From: Alphaproteobacteria bacterium
GTDB taxonomy: Bacteria; Pseudomonadota; Alphaproteobacteria; JAUXUR01
NCBI GenBank assembly: GCA_030696155.1
Contig: JAUYSY010000106.1
Location: 1-45,276, forward strand
Reading direction: 5' to 3'
DNA: 45,276 bases
The notes under the pieces were generated by a model. The model had not been told where the DNA came from and did no database searches. It saw only the letters and a program-made list of their open reading frames with translations. Numbering within the stretch: position 1 is the stretch's first letter; every line of letters starts with the position of its first letter. This document shows positions 1 to 8,061 of the stretch, piece by piece. The position numbers were made by a program, and so were the translations under genes.

Positions 1-291
1 GATCGTTCGCAGCATCGCAACCGTGCTTTTGCTATGGATATGTTAAAAGCCCGCCTTTACGAACAAGAACTTCAACGACGTGAAGAAGAAGCAAGCAAAG
101 AAGCTTCGTCGAAAACAGACATTGGTTGGGGTCATCAAATCAGATCTTATGTCTTGCATCCTTATCAAATGGTAAAAGATCTAAGAACTGGCGTTGAGAT
201 TGGTAATGCTCATGGTGTATTAGAAGGTAACATTGATGCATTTTTAGAAGCATCTTTAAGTAAGAAGCTGCAGTCAAAAACAGAGGACTAA
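1..291 (+). CDS. prfB: Peptide chain release factor 2, C-terminal fragment
   Basis: The reading frame is open from base 1, so the gene enters from the left and only about its last 96 codons are here. The visible part runs from [19 protein letters not shown] through a Glu/Lys-rich helix to [21 protein letters not shown] and the [10 protein letters not shown] tail, which is the C-terminal region of class I release factors. The [12 protein letters not shown] wording is that of RF2, which releases peptides at UGA and UAA. The GGQ loop and SPF anticodon-like motif lie outside the window. The next gene starts on the base after the TAA stop, so the two are cotranscribed. Confidence 0.93.
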   Translation, partial: DRSQHRNRAFAMDMLKARLYEQELQRREEEASKEASSKTDIGWGHQIRSYVLHPYQMVKDLRTGVEIGNAHGVLEGNIDAFLEASLSKKLQSKTED

Positions 292-585
292 ATGCTAATT
301 TATGAAGTGAATATAGAAATTGAACCAGATATTTATGCTGAATATAAAGAATGGATTGGGCCGCATGCTCAAGAAGTTACAATGCATAAAGGATTTCAAC
401 AAGTCGATATATTTGAAACAAATTCAGATTTAGGGAAGCCTCTTTTTGTATGCCATTATTGGCTTGATGGTCAAGATTCATTGGATGAATATTTACAAAA
501 TCATGCTCCTAAATTACGTGCTGATGCTGACAAGAAATTCGGCAGTAAAATAAAAGGCATTAGGCGCGTTTTAAAGAAAATTTAA
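292..585 (+). CDS. DUF4286 family protein
   Basis: A 97-residue protein starting MLIYEVNIEIEPDIYAEYKEW, with the HAQEVTMHKGF segment and a HYWLDGQDSLDEYLQNHA segment. This layout fits the DUF4286 family, small ferredoxin-like alpha/beta proteins with dimeric ABM-type relatives whose biochemical role is unknown. There is no signal peptide or membrane segment, so it is cytosolic. The ATG directly follows the prfB stop codon, and the AGAGGAC sequence at the end of prfB can serve as ribosome-binding site, implying translational coupling. It is followed by a strong hairpin, so it probably ends the prfB operon. The family call comes from sequence pattern only. Confidence 0.75.
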   Translation: MLIYEVNIEIEPDIYAEYKEWIGPHAQEVTMHKGFQQVDIFETNSDLGKPLFVCHYWLDGQDSLDEYLQNHAPKLRADADKKFGSKIKGIRRVLKKI

Positions 586-598
586 TAACGCTGATGAG

Positions 599-631
599 TT
601 ATCTACGTGCTTACGCGAAGCACGTAGATAA
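599..631. terminator. Perfect 14-bp inverted repeat between convergent genes
   Basis: TTATCTACGTGCTT at 599-612 is exactly complementary to 618-631, with a 5-base loop (ACGCG). It lies between the DUF4286 gene and the convergent gene ending at 658. There is no T-run on either strand, so it is not a textbook intrinsic terminator. It may block read-through in both directions or be a solitary palindromic repeat. Confidence 0.45.
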
Positions 632-657
632 AGCGATAAAGTATCAACATTGCCTAT

Positions 658-1032
658 TTAATCCCATTTCATGCCGATTGGTTTTTTTCTCGCATAAAAC
701 ACTTTATTTTTTTCAAGTTTACAAAACTCCATCATTTGAGCTACTTTTTGCTTAAAGGGAATTTTTTCACTTTCATTCAATTTCCCTGATTTACCCAATT
801 GAGCAGCATCTTTTAGAAGCTGCGCTTCTTTTTCTCGATAGGTTTTCATAGCAGTATCAACAATTATTTTTTGTTCACCACTATTTGCATTTTTATTCAT
901 TACACCAAAATCATTTTGACATTTCGTTTGCACATTACGAACTTGCTCCATATATAAATCCGCATAACCAATTCCATTGAATACAAAAGCAATGGCACTT
1001 GTTAAGGTTAACATCTTAATTAATCTAGACAT
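658..1032 (-). CDS. Small predicted exported protein, function unknown
   Basis: I do not recognise this protein. It has 124 residues if translated from the ATG at 1032, which has a good ribosome site (GGAGGG, 6 bases upstream). An in-frame ATG at 1044 adds four residues, but that codon overlaps the ribosome site. The N-terminus MSRLIKMLTLTSAIAFVFNG followed by IGYA-D looks like a Sec signal peptide. The mature part is highly charged and mostly helical, with two cysteines (in VQTKCQNDF and MEFCKLEK) that could form a disulfide in the periplasm. It is convergent with the prfB operon and has a MITE copy about 90 bases upstream of its start, which may have displaced or altered its promoter. Confidence 0.7.
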   Translation of the reverse strand: MSRLIKMLTLTSAIAFVFNGIGYADLYMEQVRNVQTKCQNDFGVMNKNANSGEQKIIVDTAMKTYREKEAQLLKDAAQLGKSGKLNESEKIPFKQKVAQMMEFCKLEKNKVFYARKKPIGMKWD

Positions 1033-1119
1033 ATTACCCTCCATTTTAACGCAATATATAATTATATTTTGCGCTATATAGGTTAATTAAATATTAAGAT
1101 TTTGATTAAATTTAAAAAA

Positions 1120-1264
1120 TAGACTTCTTTCGAAACTCGCTAATGTGAGACGAGTGATAGAAGATTCGGCGCAGAAGACCACAATGTATTCTTCATACAT
1201 GAGGATCTGAGTACCGAAACAACGCATCAATCGGCCAGAGTAGTAGAGTTTCGAAAGAAGTCTA
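1120..1264 (+). mobile_element. TA-flanked MITE, copy 1
   Basis: The element starts GACTTCTTTCGAAACTC and ends with the exact reverse complement GAGTTTCGAAAGAAGTC, a 17-bp terminal inverted repeat, and is bounded by TA at 1120-1121 and 1263-1264. It is about 143 bp with one TA and has no coding capacity. Two more copies lie at 23152-23294 and 33076-33219 (the last inverted). A shared core reads TATTCTTCATAC then GAGGATCTGAGTACCGAAAC. The TA bracket is the hallmark of IS630/Tc1-mariner-type transposition, so this is probably a non-autonomous element moved by an IS630-type transposase encoded elsewhere. Copy 1 lies between the upstream end of the gene at 658-1032 and the 3' end of the hybrid kinase gene. 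Confidence 0.85.
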
Positions 1265-1272
1265 ATGAATAT

Positions 1273-2589
1273 TTAACATTGGGATAAAATGGCGATTAAT
1301 TCTTCTTTATTAATTGGCTTCGATAAATAACCATTCATACCTGCTTCTAGGCATTTCTCACGATCGCCTTGCATGGCATTTGCAGTCAAAGCGATGATGG
1401 GTACACGACGTACATCACCATTTAATTTTCGAACTTGTTTTGTTGCTTCCAACCCATCCATAACAGGCATCTGCATATCCATTAAAACAAGATCATAAAC
1501 ATTGTTTTGAACCTGATTAAAAGCTTCCAATCCATTATGTGCAATTGTTACATCATGTCCCATTTTAGTAAGCATTGTTTTTATAACCAATTGATTCACT
1601 TCATTATCTTCAGCAACAAGTATTTTTAAATGTTGTGGCTGCATATCAAATTCATCAACATAATTACCCTTTTGTTTATGGGCTACATCTAATTTTCCAA
1701 AAACAGAAGTAAACCAAAAACGAGACCCCTTCCCTTCTTCACTTTCATACCCAATTTCACCATTCATCAAAGTCACTAAATTACGACAAATAGCCAAACC
1801 TAATCCTGAGCCACCATATTTCCGCGTAATCGATGAATCAACTTGAGAAAATTGTGCAAATAATTTCGTTTGATTTTTTTTAGAAATACCAATCCCTGTA
1901 TCAATTACCTCAAAACGAATACCAAAACGATCATCAAATTCATTATGTTTTTTAACACTAATTGTAATGCACCCTTTTTCAGTAAATTTGATAGCATTTG
2001 TTACTAAATTAAGCACAACCTGACGTAAACGGGTTGGATCTCCTAAAAGAGTTGATGGAATTTCTGGATCAATTTCAATTTTAAATACTAATTTTTTTTT
2101 ACCAGCAAGTTCTTGTGTTAAGACACGAACACTTTCAATTAAATCCTTAATCATAAATGGAATAATTTCTAACGTAACTTTACCTGCTTCAAGTTTTGAA
2201 ATGTCTAAAATATCATTAATAATTTCCAAAAGAGTTTTTGCGGAGCTTTCAACAATACGTGCAAAAGATTGTTGCTCCTCATTCAAAGGTGTATCCAACA
2301 ATAAACTAATCATCCCTAACACACCATTCATAGGCGTACGGATTTCGTGACTCATTGTTGCTAAAAAACTTGTTTTAGCTTTATTCGCTTCCTGTGCAAG
2401 ATCAAGTGCTTTACGCAACTCTTCCGTTTTTGTAGAAATAATTTTTTCTTGATCTTTAAGAACTTTCTCTAATTCTTTTGTTTTATTTTCAAGTGCAGCA
2501 CTAACATTTTCTAAAAGAATTTCAAGTTCTTCTTTTGAAGATTTTTTTACTTCAATAGCATTTTGAAGTTCTTGTAACATCATTTTCAT
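1273..2589 (-). CDS. Soluble hybrid histidine kinase/response regulator
   Basis: This 438-residue protein has an N-terminal coiled coil (about 1-70), HisKA with [15 protein letters not shown] (phospho-His H81), a HATPase_c domain (N-box [11 protein letters not shown] with N198, G1 DTGIGI about 230-235, G2 GSGLGLA about 260-266), and a C-terminal receiver (acidic pair in VAEDNEVNQ, phospho-acceptor D371 in [11 protein letters not shown], lysine K424 in YLSKP). There is no transmembrane segment and no PAS, GAF or other sensor domain. It therefore probably takes its input through the coiled coil or from its partner. The gene starts immediately after the stop of the REC-HDOD gene, so the two form an operon. 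No HPt domain is encoded in the window. Confidence 0.95.
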   Translation of the reverse strand: MKMMLQELQNAIEVKKSSKEELEILLENVSAALENKTKELEKVLKDQEKIISTKTEELRKALDLAQEANKAKTSFLATMSHEIRTPMNGVLGMISLLLDTPLNEEQQSFARIVESSAKTLLEIINDILDISKLEAGKVTLEIIPFMIKDLIESVRVLTQELAGKKKLVFKIEIDPEIPSTLLGDPTRLRQVVLNLVTNAIKFTEKGCITISVKKHNEFDDRFGIRFEVIDTGIGISKKNQTKLFAQFSQVDSSITRKYGGSGLGLAICRNLVTLMNGEIGYESEEGKGSRFWFTSVFGKLDVAHKQKGNYVDEFDMQPQHLKILVAEDNEVNQLVIKTMLTKMGHDVTIAHNGLEAFNQVQNNVYDLVLMDMQMPVMDGLEATKQVRKLNGDVRRVPIIALTANAMQGDREKCLEAGMNGYLSKPINKEELIAILSQC

Positions 2590-3813
2590 TTAAGCGACCA
2601 TTTTATTTTTTAAAAAATCTGTGCTCAATATATCAAAATCATTAATTTTTTTTTCAATTTTCATAAATTCAATAAAATCAGTCTTAAGTTGCGCATGCGG
2701 ATTTGGTATAAGTTTCGAAGATGCGCCGATAAAAGATGAGGCGTAATGTGCATATTTCAATATGTTAGAAGTTTTAGAATCTTCACATCGTGGATTCATA
2801 TGCAAAGCAACAGTTTCTACAATTTCACTCGGCAAGCCCCATATTGAAAGCAAATAAGCACCGATTTCTGCATGTGAACAGGCGTAAAGATCTTTTTCAA
2901 CATCAATCAAAATAGAAGATCTTTCAATGGCTAATTTTAAAGCTTCTTCAAATTTTAAATAATAATTTTGAGCTAAAAGCAAAATACCAATTTTTAAAAG
3001 TAAGCTTGAAACAAAAACTTCTTCAACAATATCTTCTGATTCATTGCATTTAATAGCTAATTCTTTAGCAAGAAAAGCAACATTTATATTTTCTTGCCAT
3101 AAAATATCTGTTGAAAACTTACCTATTTGCTTCACTTCAAATTTTTGAATCAACCCGTAAGACAAAACAAGCATTTTAAGTGTATCAATGCCAAGTACAT
3201 GAATCGCTTGATTCAAATTTGTGACACGCCAATTCAAACTAAAAAATGCAGAATTCACCATTTGAAGGATTTTAGCTGCAAGCGCTACATCATTCGAAAT
3301 AATACCAACTATTGTATTAACATTCACATTTTTTTGTTCTAATATATGATTTAATTTTAAATAAGTATACGGCATAGACGGGATATTTTGTATGCCATTT
3401 ATTATTTTAATAATATCAGGATTATTTAATATCAATTTATTTTTCATTGCACGTTCAATAAAATCAGTAAAAGTTTTATGATCACATGGCTTTGCTAAAA
3501 ATAAATGCGTTGTCGAAACAAGTTTAAAAGCGGAATCTTGGTCGCATTGACCTGACAAAACAATGCGAATAATATCTGGATGTTTCGTATATACATGGTT
3601 CAATAATTCAGAACCATTCATCACTGGCATTTTTATATCTGAAACAATAACGTCAAATTTCTGTTCATCAATTAATTCAAGTGCCTTTTGACCATTTTCT
3701 GCATAACACAAATCCCAATCTGGCTTTTGTGTCCATAACACCCTTTTAAGCCCTTGATATACCTTCGGCTGATTATCAACGATTAGAATTTTAATACCCA
3801 AACGCTTCCCCAA
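2590..3813 (-). CDS. Response regulator with receiver and HDOD output domain
   Basis: The N-terminal receiver (about 1-125) shows IKILIVDNQ, the phospho-acceptor D59 in VIVSDIKMPVMNG and the switch lysine K108 in FLAKPC. It is followed by an HDOD domain (about 135-340), recognisable from IPSMPYTYLKLNHIL, NDVALAAKILQMVNSAFF and LNQAIHVLGIDTLKMLVL. HDOD domains are catalytically silent relatives of HD phosphohydrolases found in regulators of signalling and motility; the exact output here is unknown. The start is a TTG at 3813. A second in-frame TTG lies four codons further on, and no ATG is available near the domain boundary, so the N-terminus is uncertain. The gene is directly followed by the hybrid kinase, its likely phosphodonor. 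Confidence 0.9.
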   Translation of the reverse strand: MGKRLGIKILIVDNQPKVYQGLKRVLWTQKPDWDLCYAENGQKALELIDEQKFDVIVSDIKMPVMNGSELLNHVYTKHPDIIRIVLSGQCDQDSAFKLVSTTHLFLAKPCDHKTFTDFIERAMKNKLILNNPDIIKIINGIQNIPSMPYTYLKLNHILEQKNVNVNTIVGIISNDVALAAKILQMVNSAFFSLNWRVTNLNQAIHVLGIDTLKMLVLSYGLIQKFEVKQIGKFSTDILWQENINVAFLAKELAIKCNESEDIVEEVFVSSLLLKIGILLLAQNYYLKFEEALKLAIERSSILIDVEKDLYACSHAEIGAYLLSIWGLPSEIVETVALHMNPRCEDSKTSNILKYAHYASSFIGASSKLIPNPHAQLKTDFIEFMKIEKKINDFDILSTDFLKNKMVA

Positions 3814-3921
3814 ATAATGTTACATATTATTTATATTAGATTTAATAACACGATATTAAAATCAACATTACTTACATAATCAGCTAATATTTTTGTATAA
3901 ACTCAATAAGTTACCATAAAC

Positions 3922-4809
3922 CTATTGTAAGTAATCATCAAAACAACTTGTTCCCAATTGATCAAAAGAAATATCCTTAAGACAATTCTCAATGTATAAC
4001 AATCTTTCAGCTGTAATATTTTTCTGTCTTAATGTTGATATGTAATAGCCCACTTCTGAATAAAGGTAATTAATATACCTTGGAATTTCAATACTATATT
4101 GCTGATAAAAACTATATTTACTAGAAAAATTATCCTCCAAATCTATTGATATAGAATCAAAATCAATAAAAGAAACACTCCAATTGCGAACATCTATCAT
4201 AATGTTGTCTGGATTTAGGTCTTCATGCCATATCTTTTTTGTATATAGCTCTTTCAACGAAAGAAGAAGATTTTTAACCAGTAAATCAATGACTTCTGGT
4301 GTGCATTTTTCTCTTATTTTTAAAAAATTTGTGATAGGGACCCCATCAATTAAGTCAATTGCAATATAATTGTGTCCATTTATTATTATTATTTCGTAAA
4401 ATCTATTTAATTTTTCCAATCCATTGATTTCACGGCTGGGATCATTAATGTGCTTAAATGCGTAGAAATTCTTTGTTTCTATATTTTGTCCTAAAAGAAC
4501 ATTTAAATTCGATTTAGTGCTTCCTAAAGCAGATTGAATATCAACTGCATAAGAACCGAATATCTCAACATTTTCAGGCTTATTCAATTCCGATACTGCC
4601 AAGCAACCATGCTTTTTAAAGAACGCCAAGCTTGAAGAAGACATTTTTGGTGTTGTAAACTCAGAAAGCCCATGAACAAAATTTATTTTCCTCTCGTTAA
4701 CTAAAGAAGAAGATTCTAAAAGATTAGGTTGTTGCCCTTTATACATAGCATCAGAAAAAGACACAATCGTAAGAAAAGAAAAAGAACAAAAAAAATATTT
4801 TTTAAACAC
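3922..4809 (-). CDS. Predicted exported protein-kinase-like (APH/choline-kinase fold) protein
   Basis: The protein has 295 residues from a GTG start at 4809 with GGAG six bases upstream. The N-terminus is a clear Sec signal peptide (MFKKYFFCSFSFLTIVSFSDA). The rest has kinase-fold landmarks: FYAFKHI, with K119 resembling the VAIK lysine; the catalytic loop WHEDLNPDNIMID (H195, D197, N202); and FIDFD (D216 or D218) in place of DFG. All the ATP- and Mg-binding residues are present, so it may be active as a small-molecule or protein kinase. A kinase fold behind a signal peptide is unusual because ATP is absent from the periplasm, which hints at delivery into a host cell. The substrate is unknown. 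Both flanking spacers are AT-rich and the gene looks monocistronic. Confidence 0.75.
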   Translation of the reverse strand: MFKKYFFCSFSFLTIVSFSDAMYKGQQPNLLESSSLVNERKINFVHGLSEFTTPKMSSSSLAFFKKHGCLAVSELNKPENVEIFGSYAVDIQSALGSTKSNLNVLLGQNIETKNFYAFKHINDPSREINGLEKLNRFYEIIIINGHNYIAIDLIDGVPITNFLKIREKCTPEVIDLLVKNLLLSLKELYTKKIWHEDLNPDNIMIDVRNWSVSFIDFDSISIDLEDNFSSKYSFYQQYSIEIPRYINYLYSEVGYYISTLRQKNITAERLLYIENCLKDISFDQLGTSCFDDYLQ

Positions 4810-4907
4810 ATCAGACTCCAGTCCACCATTTTAATTTACATAATCTCTAGTCTTTATAAAATAACATGTCAACAAAATATAATAATGATTTCTTAATATG
4901 AATAAAG

Positions 4908-5678
4908 TTAAAGAAAAACAACAAGCCCATCATAACAAGGCTCTACATTTTTAGGTAAAATCTTTAAAAGCGCTTCATAATCAAGCTCTTCACTCATATG
5001 CGTCAAATAAGCTTGCTCTGGTTTAATACGCTCAATCCAAGAAAGTGCGACATCTAACGATGCATGCGTTGGGTGCTCACTCATGCGAATGCAATCAACA
5101 ACCCAAATTTTAATGCCTTCCAATTGTTGAAAGGCTGTTTCATCCAAACGCATCACATCGGTAGAATACGCAAAATCATCAATGCGAAAACCTAAGGATG
5201 ATGTATAGCCATGATCTTGATCAATAGGGATAATATCGAATATACCATGACTAAAATTTCCAATTATTTCATGCGGGATAAGTACAGGCTTAAAAAACAT
5301 TCCTTCAATAAAATTAGGCGTAAAAGCATATGCGAATGACTCCATAATTTCTTTCAGCGCTTTTGGGTCAGCATAAATATCTAAAGGTTGTGATCTGTTC
5401 CTGCAAATAGCACGTAAATCATTGAGTCCATGAATATGGTCAGCGTGGGCATGTGTATATAAAACCGCATCAAAAGTGCCTATATTTTCACGCAATAATT
5501 GGGTGCGCAAATCAGGCGAGGAATCAATTAAAAGCCTCTGCCCTTCTTTTTCAACAATAATAGAAGCACGCGTTCGATAATTTTTAGGATTAGTGGGATC
5601 ACATTGTCCCCAATGATTCCCAATAATGGGCACACCCATAGATCCACCACAGCCTAAAATTGTAACTTTCAGTGTCAT
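4908..5678 (-). CDS. MBL-fold metallo-hydrolase, PhnP-like
   Basis: The 256-residue protein has the metallo-beta-lactamase signature THAHADHIHGLND (H76, H78, D80, H81), preceded by LLIDSSPDLRTQLL and followed by later metal ligands in IPIDQDHG and YLTHMSEELDYE. The N-terminal MTLKVTILGCGGSMGVP and the GNHWGQCDP segment match the PhnP/YcbX-like subgroup of phosphodiesterases that alphaproteobacteria encode next to tatD. It probably hydrolyses a cyclic or linear phosphodiester, but the substrate is not known and no phn genes are nearby. Its ATG overlaps the tatD stop (ATGA), so it is translationally coupled as the last gene of the metG operon. Confidence 0.9.
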   Translation of the reverse strand: MTLKVTILGCGGSMGVPIIGNHWGQCDPTNPKNYRTRASIIVEKEGQRLLIDSSPDLRTQLLRENIGTFDAVLYTHAHADHIHGLNDLRAICRNRSQPLDIYADPKALKEIMESFAYAFTPNFIEGMFFKPVLIPHEIIGNFSHGIFDIIPIDQDHGYTSSLGFRIDDFAYSTDVMRLDETAFQQLEGIKIWVVDCIRMSEHPTHASLDVALSWIERIKPEQAYLTHMSEELDYEALLKILPKNVEPCYDGLVVFL

Positions 5679-6463
5679 CTAGGAATCTTCTGAAATAAAT
5701 CAAAATAATTTTTGGTCGTCTGTTCTGCAACTTTAGAAAGCGCACAATCTTTTAATTCGGCAATGGCTTCTGCAACATGCACAACAAAAGAAGGCTCGTT
5801 ACGTTTGCCACGATGTGGAATGGGCGCAAGATATGGGGAATCTGTTTCAATAAGCAAGCGCTCTAACGGTAAATTTTTAACAATTTCACGTAATTCCAAT
5901 GCTTTTTTAAACGTTGCAATGCCTGAAATCGAAATATAAAAACCTAATTTAAGCACTTCGTCTGCAAATTCTTTGCTCGCTGTAAAACAATGAATAAGAC
6001 CTTTGAAAGTACCTATTGCCATTTCTTCTTGTAAAATGCGTAAGCAATCATCATCGGCATCACGTGTATGCACAATTAAAGGCAAATCAAAATCACGCGC
6101 GACTTTAATATGAAGTCTAAAAAGTTGTTGCTGTAACTCCTTGGGACTATGCTCATAAAAATAATCAAGCCCTGTTTCACCAATCCCAATTACTTTTGGA
6201 TGTTTAGCACCATTTGCCAAATCTTCATACGTTGCATCTTTTTCTTTTTCTGCATCATGCGGATGAATGCCTATGGTTGCATAAATAAAAGGAACTTTTT
6301 CTGCAATCTTTAACGTATTCGGAAAATTCTTTAGTGACGTACCGATTGTTGTCATATGCGTCACACCAACATTTTGTGCACGCTCTATGATCGCATCAAA
6401 CTCTGCTTGGAATTCGTCATAATCTAAATGACAATGGCTATCGACAAACTGAAGTACACTCAT
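5675..6463 (-). CDS. tatD: TatD family metal-dependent deoxyribonuclease
   Basis: The 262-residue protein has the full TatD metal site: FVDSHCHLD (H10, H12), the glutamate in GIGETGLDYFY (E96), the histidine in PLIVHTRDA (H132), GLIHCFTAS and the aspartate in LLIETDSPYLAP. Family members are 3'-5' exonucleases acting on DNA, linked to repair of oxidative damage and to DNA quality control in the cytosol. The start has a strong ribosome site (GGAGG four bases upstream) and overlaps the metG stop by four bases. It overlaps the MBL gene downstream by four bases. The order metG-tatD-MBL is conserved in alphaproteobacteria, which supports all three calls. Confidence 0.96.
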   Translation of the reverse strand: MSVLQFVDSHCHLDYDEFQAEFDAIIERAQNVGVTHMTTIGTSLKNFPNTLKIAEKVPFIYATIGIHPHDAEKEKDATYEDLANGAKHPKVIGIGETGLDYFYEHSPKELQQQLFRLHIKVARDFDLPLIVHTRDADDDCLRILQEEMAIGTFKGLIHCFTASKEFADEVLKLGFYISISGIATFKKALELREIVKNLPLERLLIETDSPYLAPIPHRGKRNEPSFVVHVAEAIAELKDCALSKVAEQTTKNYFDLFQKIPR

Positions 6464-7980
6464 GCTGCCTCCTCTACAAATCTTGGAAACAACACATTCG
6501 GTTGAGGCAAATCAACACCTGAAACAAGCGCACTTAATATATGTGCAAAATCTCTATATTCAGATTTTACACCAACAAGATCTAATATTTGGTTTGCTGT
6601 TTTAGGTATAAAAGGTTGGACTAACAAACCAACGACACGAATAGTCTCGCATAATGTATAAAGAACAGTTTCCATACGCTTAAGATCTGTTTTTTTTAAG
6701 CCCCATGGCGCTTGCTCGTCAATATAACGATTTGCATCGCCAATAACTTCCCAAATTTGATCCAAGGCTTTATGAAATCCCCAATGCCAAAATTCATGTC
6801 TTACTTGTTCTAATGTTTTATAGGCTTTTTCAATGAGTGCCGAATCTTGAGGCAGCAATGTTCCTTTTTCAGGCACTTTTTGCGCACAATTTTTTGACAC
6901 TTGCACCAGAACACGTTGTACTAAATTTCCTAAATCATTAGCGAGCTCTGAATTCATCCGCTTTACAACAGCCTGATGACTAAAATTCCCATCATTCCCA
7001 AAGGACACTTCACGCATTAAAAAATAACGTGTTTGGTCCAAACCATATTTTTCAATTAAATCAAAAGGATTGATCACATTTCCTAAGGATTTAGATATCT
7101 TCTCGCCTTCATTTGTCCACCAACCATGGGCAACAATTTGTTTGGGTGGCATAAGATCAGCTGCCATCAAAAAAGCAGGCCAATACACAGCATGAAAACG
7201 AAGAATATCTTTACCCATCACATGATGTGCATTAGCCCAAAAATCTTGTTGCCAATTTTCATTGGGATAGTCCAAAGCCGTAATATAATTGGTTAACGCA
7301 TCAAACCAGACATACATGACATGCGTTGGATCATTCGGTACGGGAATCCCCCATTTAAATGTCGTCCGAGAAACTGCTAAATCTTTTAATCCACCACGCA
7401 CAAAAGATAAAACTTCATTACCACGCGATCTAGGATGCATAAAATCCGGGTGTTTTTCATAAAATTCAAGAAGCCTATCCTGCCACGCGGATAATCTAAA
7501 GAAATAGCAAGGTTCTTCAACCCATTCTACAGGTGCACCTGTTGGGGCCTTCCCATCAATCAATTCAGATTCGTTATAAAAAGCTTCGTCACGAATGGCA
7601 TACCAACCAGAATAGCTTGATAAATAGATTTGATCACGTTCCAGCAATAAATTCCAAATATGGTGAACTGCCTTTTTGTGTCTTGGTTCAGTTGTACGGA
7701 TAAAATCATTATTCGAAAAATCAAATGCTTTAAAAAGATCCCGAAAACTTTGTGATTTTTCATCCACAAAATCTTTGGGACTTAGCCCCGCTAGTTCTGC
7801 TGATTTTTCAACCTTTTGACCATGCTCATCTGTGCCTGTTAAGAAAAAAACATCATGTCCATCAAGGCGCATAAAACGAGCCCAAACATCACATGCTAAA
7901 TTGGTATAAGCATGCCCAATATGTGGATTATCATTGACGTAATAAAGTGGGGACGTTACATAAAGCTTTTGGCGTGACAT
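6460..7980 (-). CDS. metG: Methionyl-tRNA synthetase
   Basis: The 506-residue class I synthetase charges tRNA-Met. The HIGH motif is PHIGHAYTN (H20-H23) and the KMSKS motif is KISKSLGN. The helix-bundle anticodon-binding domain follows (FSHQAVVKRMNSELANDLGN and NRYIDEQAPW). There is no zinc-knuckle cysteine set in the connective peptide and no C-terminal tRNA-binding OB domain, so it is the short single-domain type usual in alphaproteobacteria. The ATG has GAGAGAG seven bases upstream. It heads the metG-tatD-MBL operon; tmk and holB, which often precede metG in related genomes, are absent here, and an unrelated accessory gene lies upstream. Confidence 0.97.
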   Translation of the reverse strand: MSRQKLYVTSPLYYVNDNPHIGHAYTNLACDVWARFMRLDGHDVFFLTGTDEHGQKVEKSAELAGLSPKDFVDEKSQSFRDLFKAFDFSNNDFIRTTEPRHKKAVHHIWNLLLERDQIYLSSYSGWYAIRDEAFYNESELIDGKAPTGAPVEWVEEPCYFFRLSAWQDRLLEFYEKHPDFMHPRSRGNEVLSFVRGGLKDLAVSRTTFKWGIPVPNDPTHVMYVWFDALTNYITALDYPNENWQQDFWANAHHVMGKDILRFHAVYWPAFLMAADLMPPKQIVAHGWWTNEGEKISKSLGNVINPFDLIEKYGLDQTRYFLMREVSFGNDGNFSHQAVVKRMNSELANDLGNLVQRVLVQVSKNCAQKVPEKGTLLPQDSALIEKAYKTLEQVRHEFWHWGFHKALDQIWEVIGDANRYIDEQAPWGLKKTDLKRMETVLYTLCETIRVVGLLVQPFIPKTANQILDLVGVKSEYRDFAHILSALVSGVDLPQPNVLFPRFVEEAA

Positions 7981-8061
7981 TTGAAAACTCTCTCATTCAT
8001 AAGATATTCTTTTATACCTTATTTTCCAGTATCATGAAAAGGTTTTGTAACGACCCTAATA

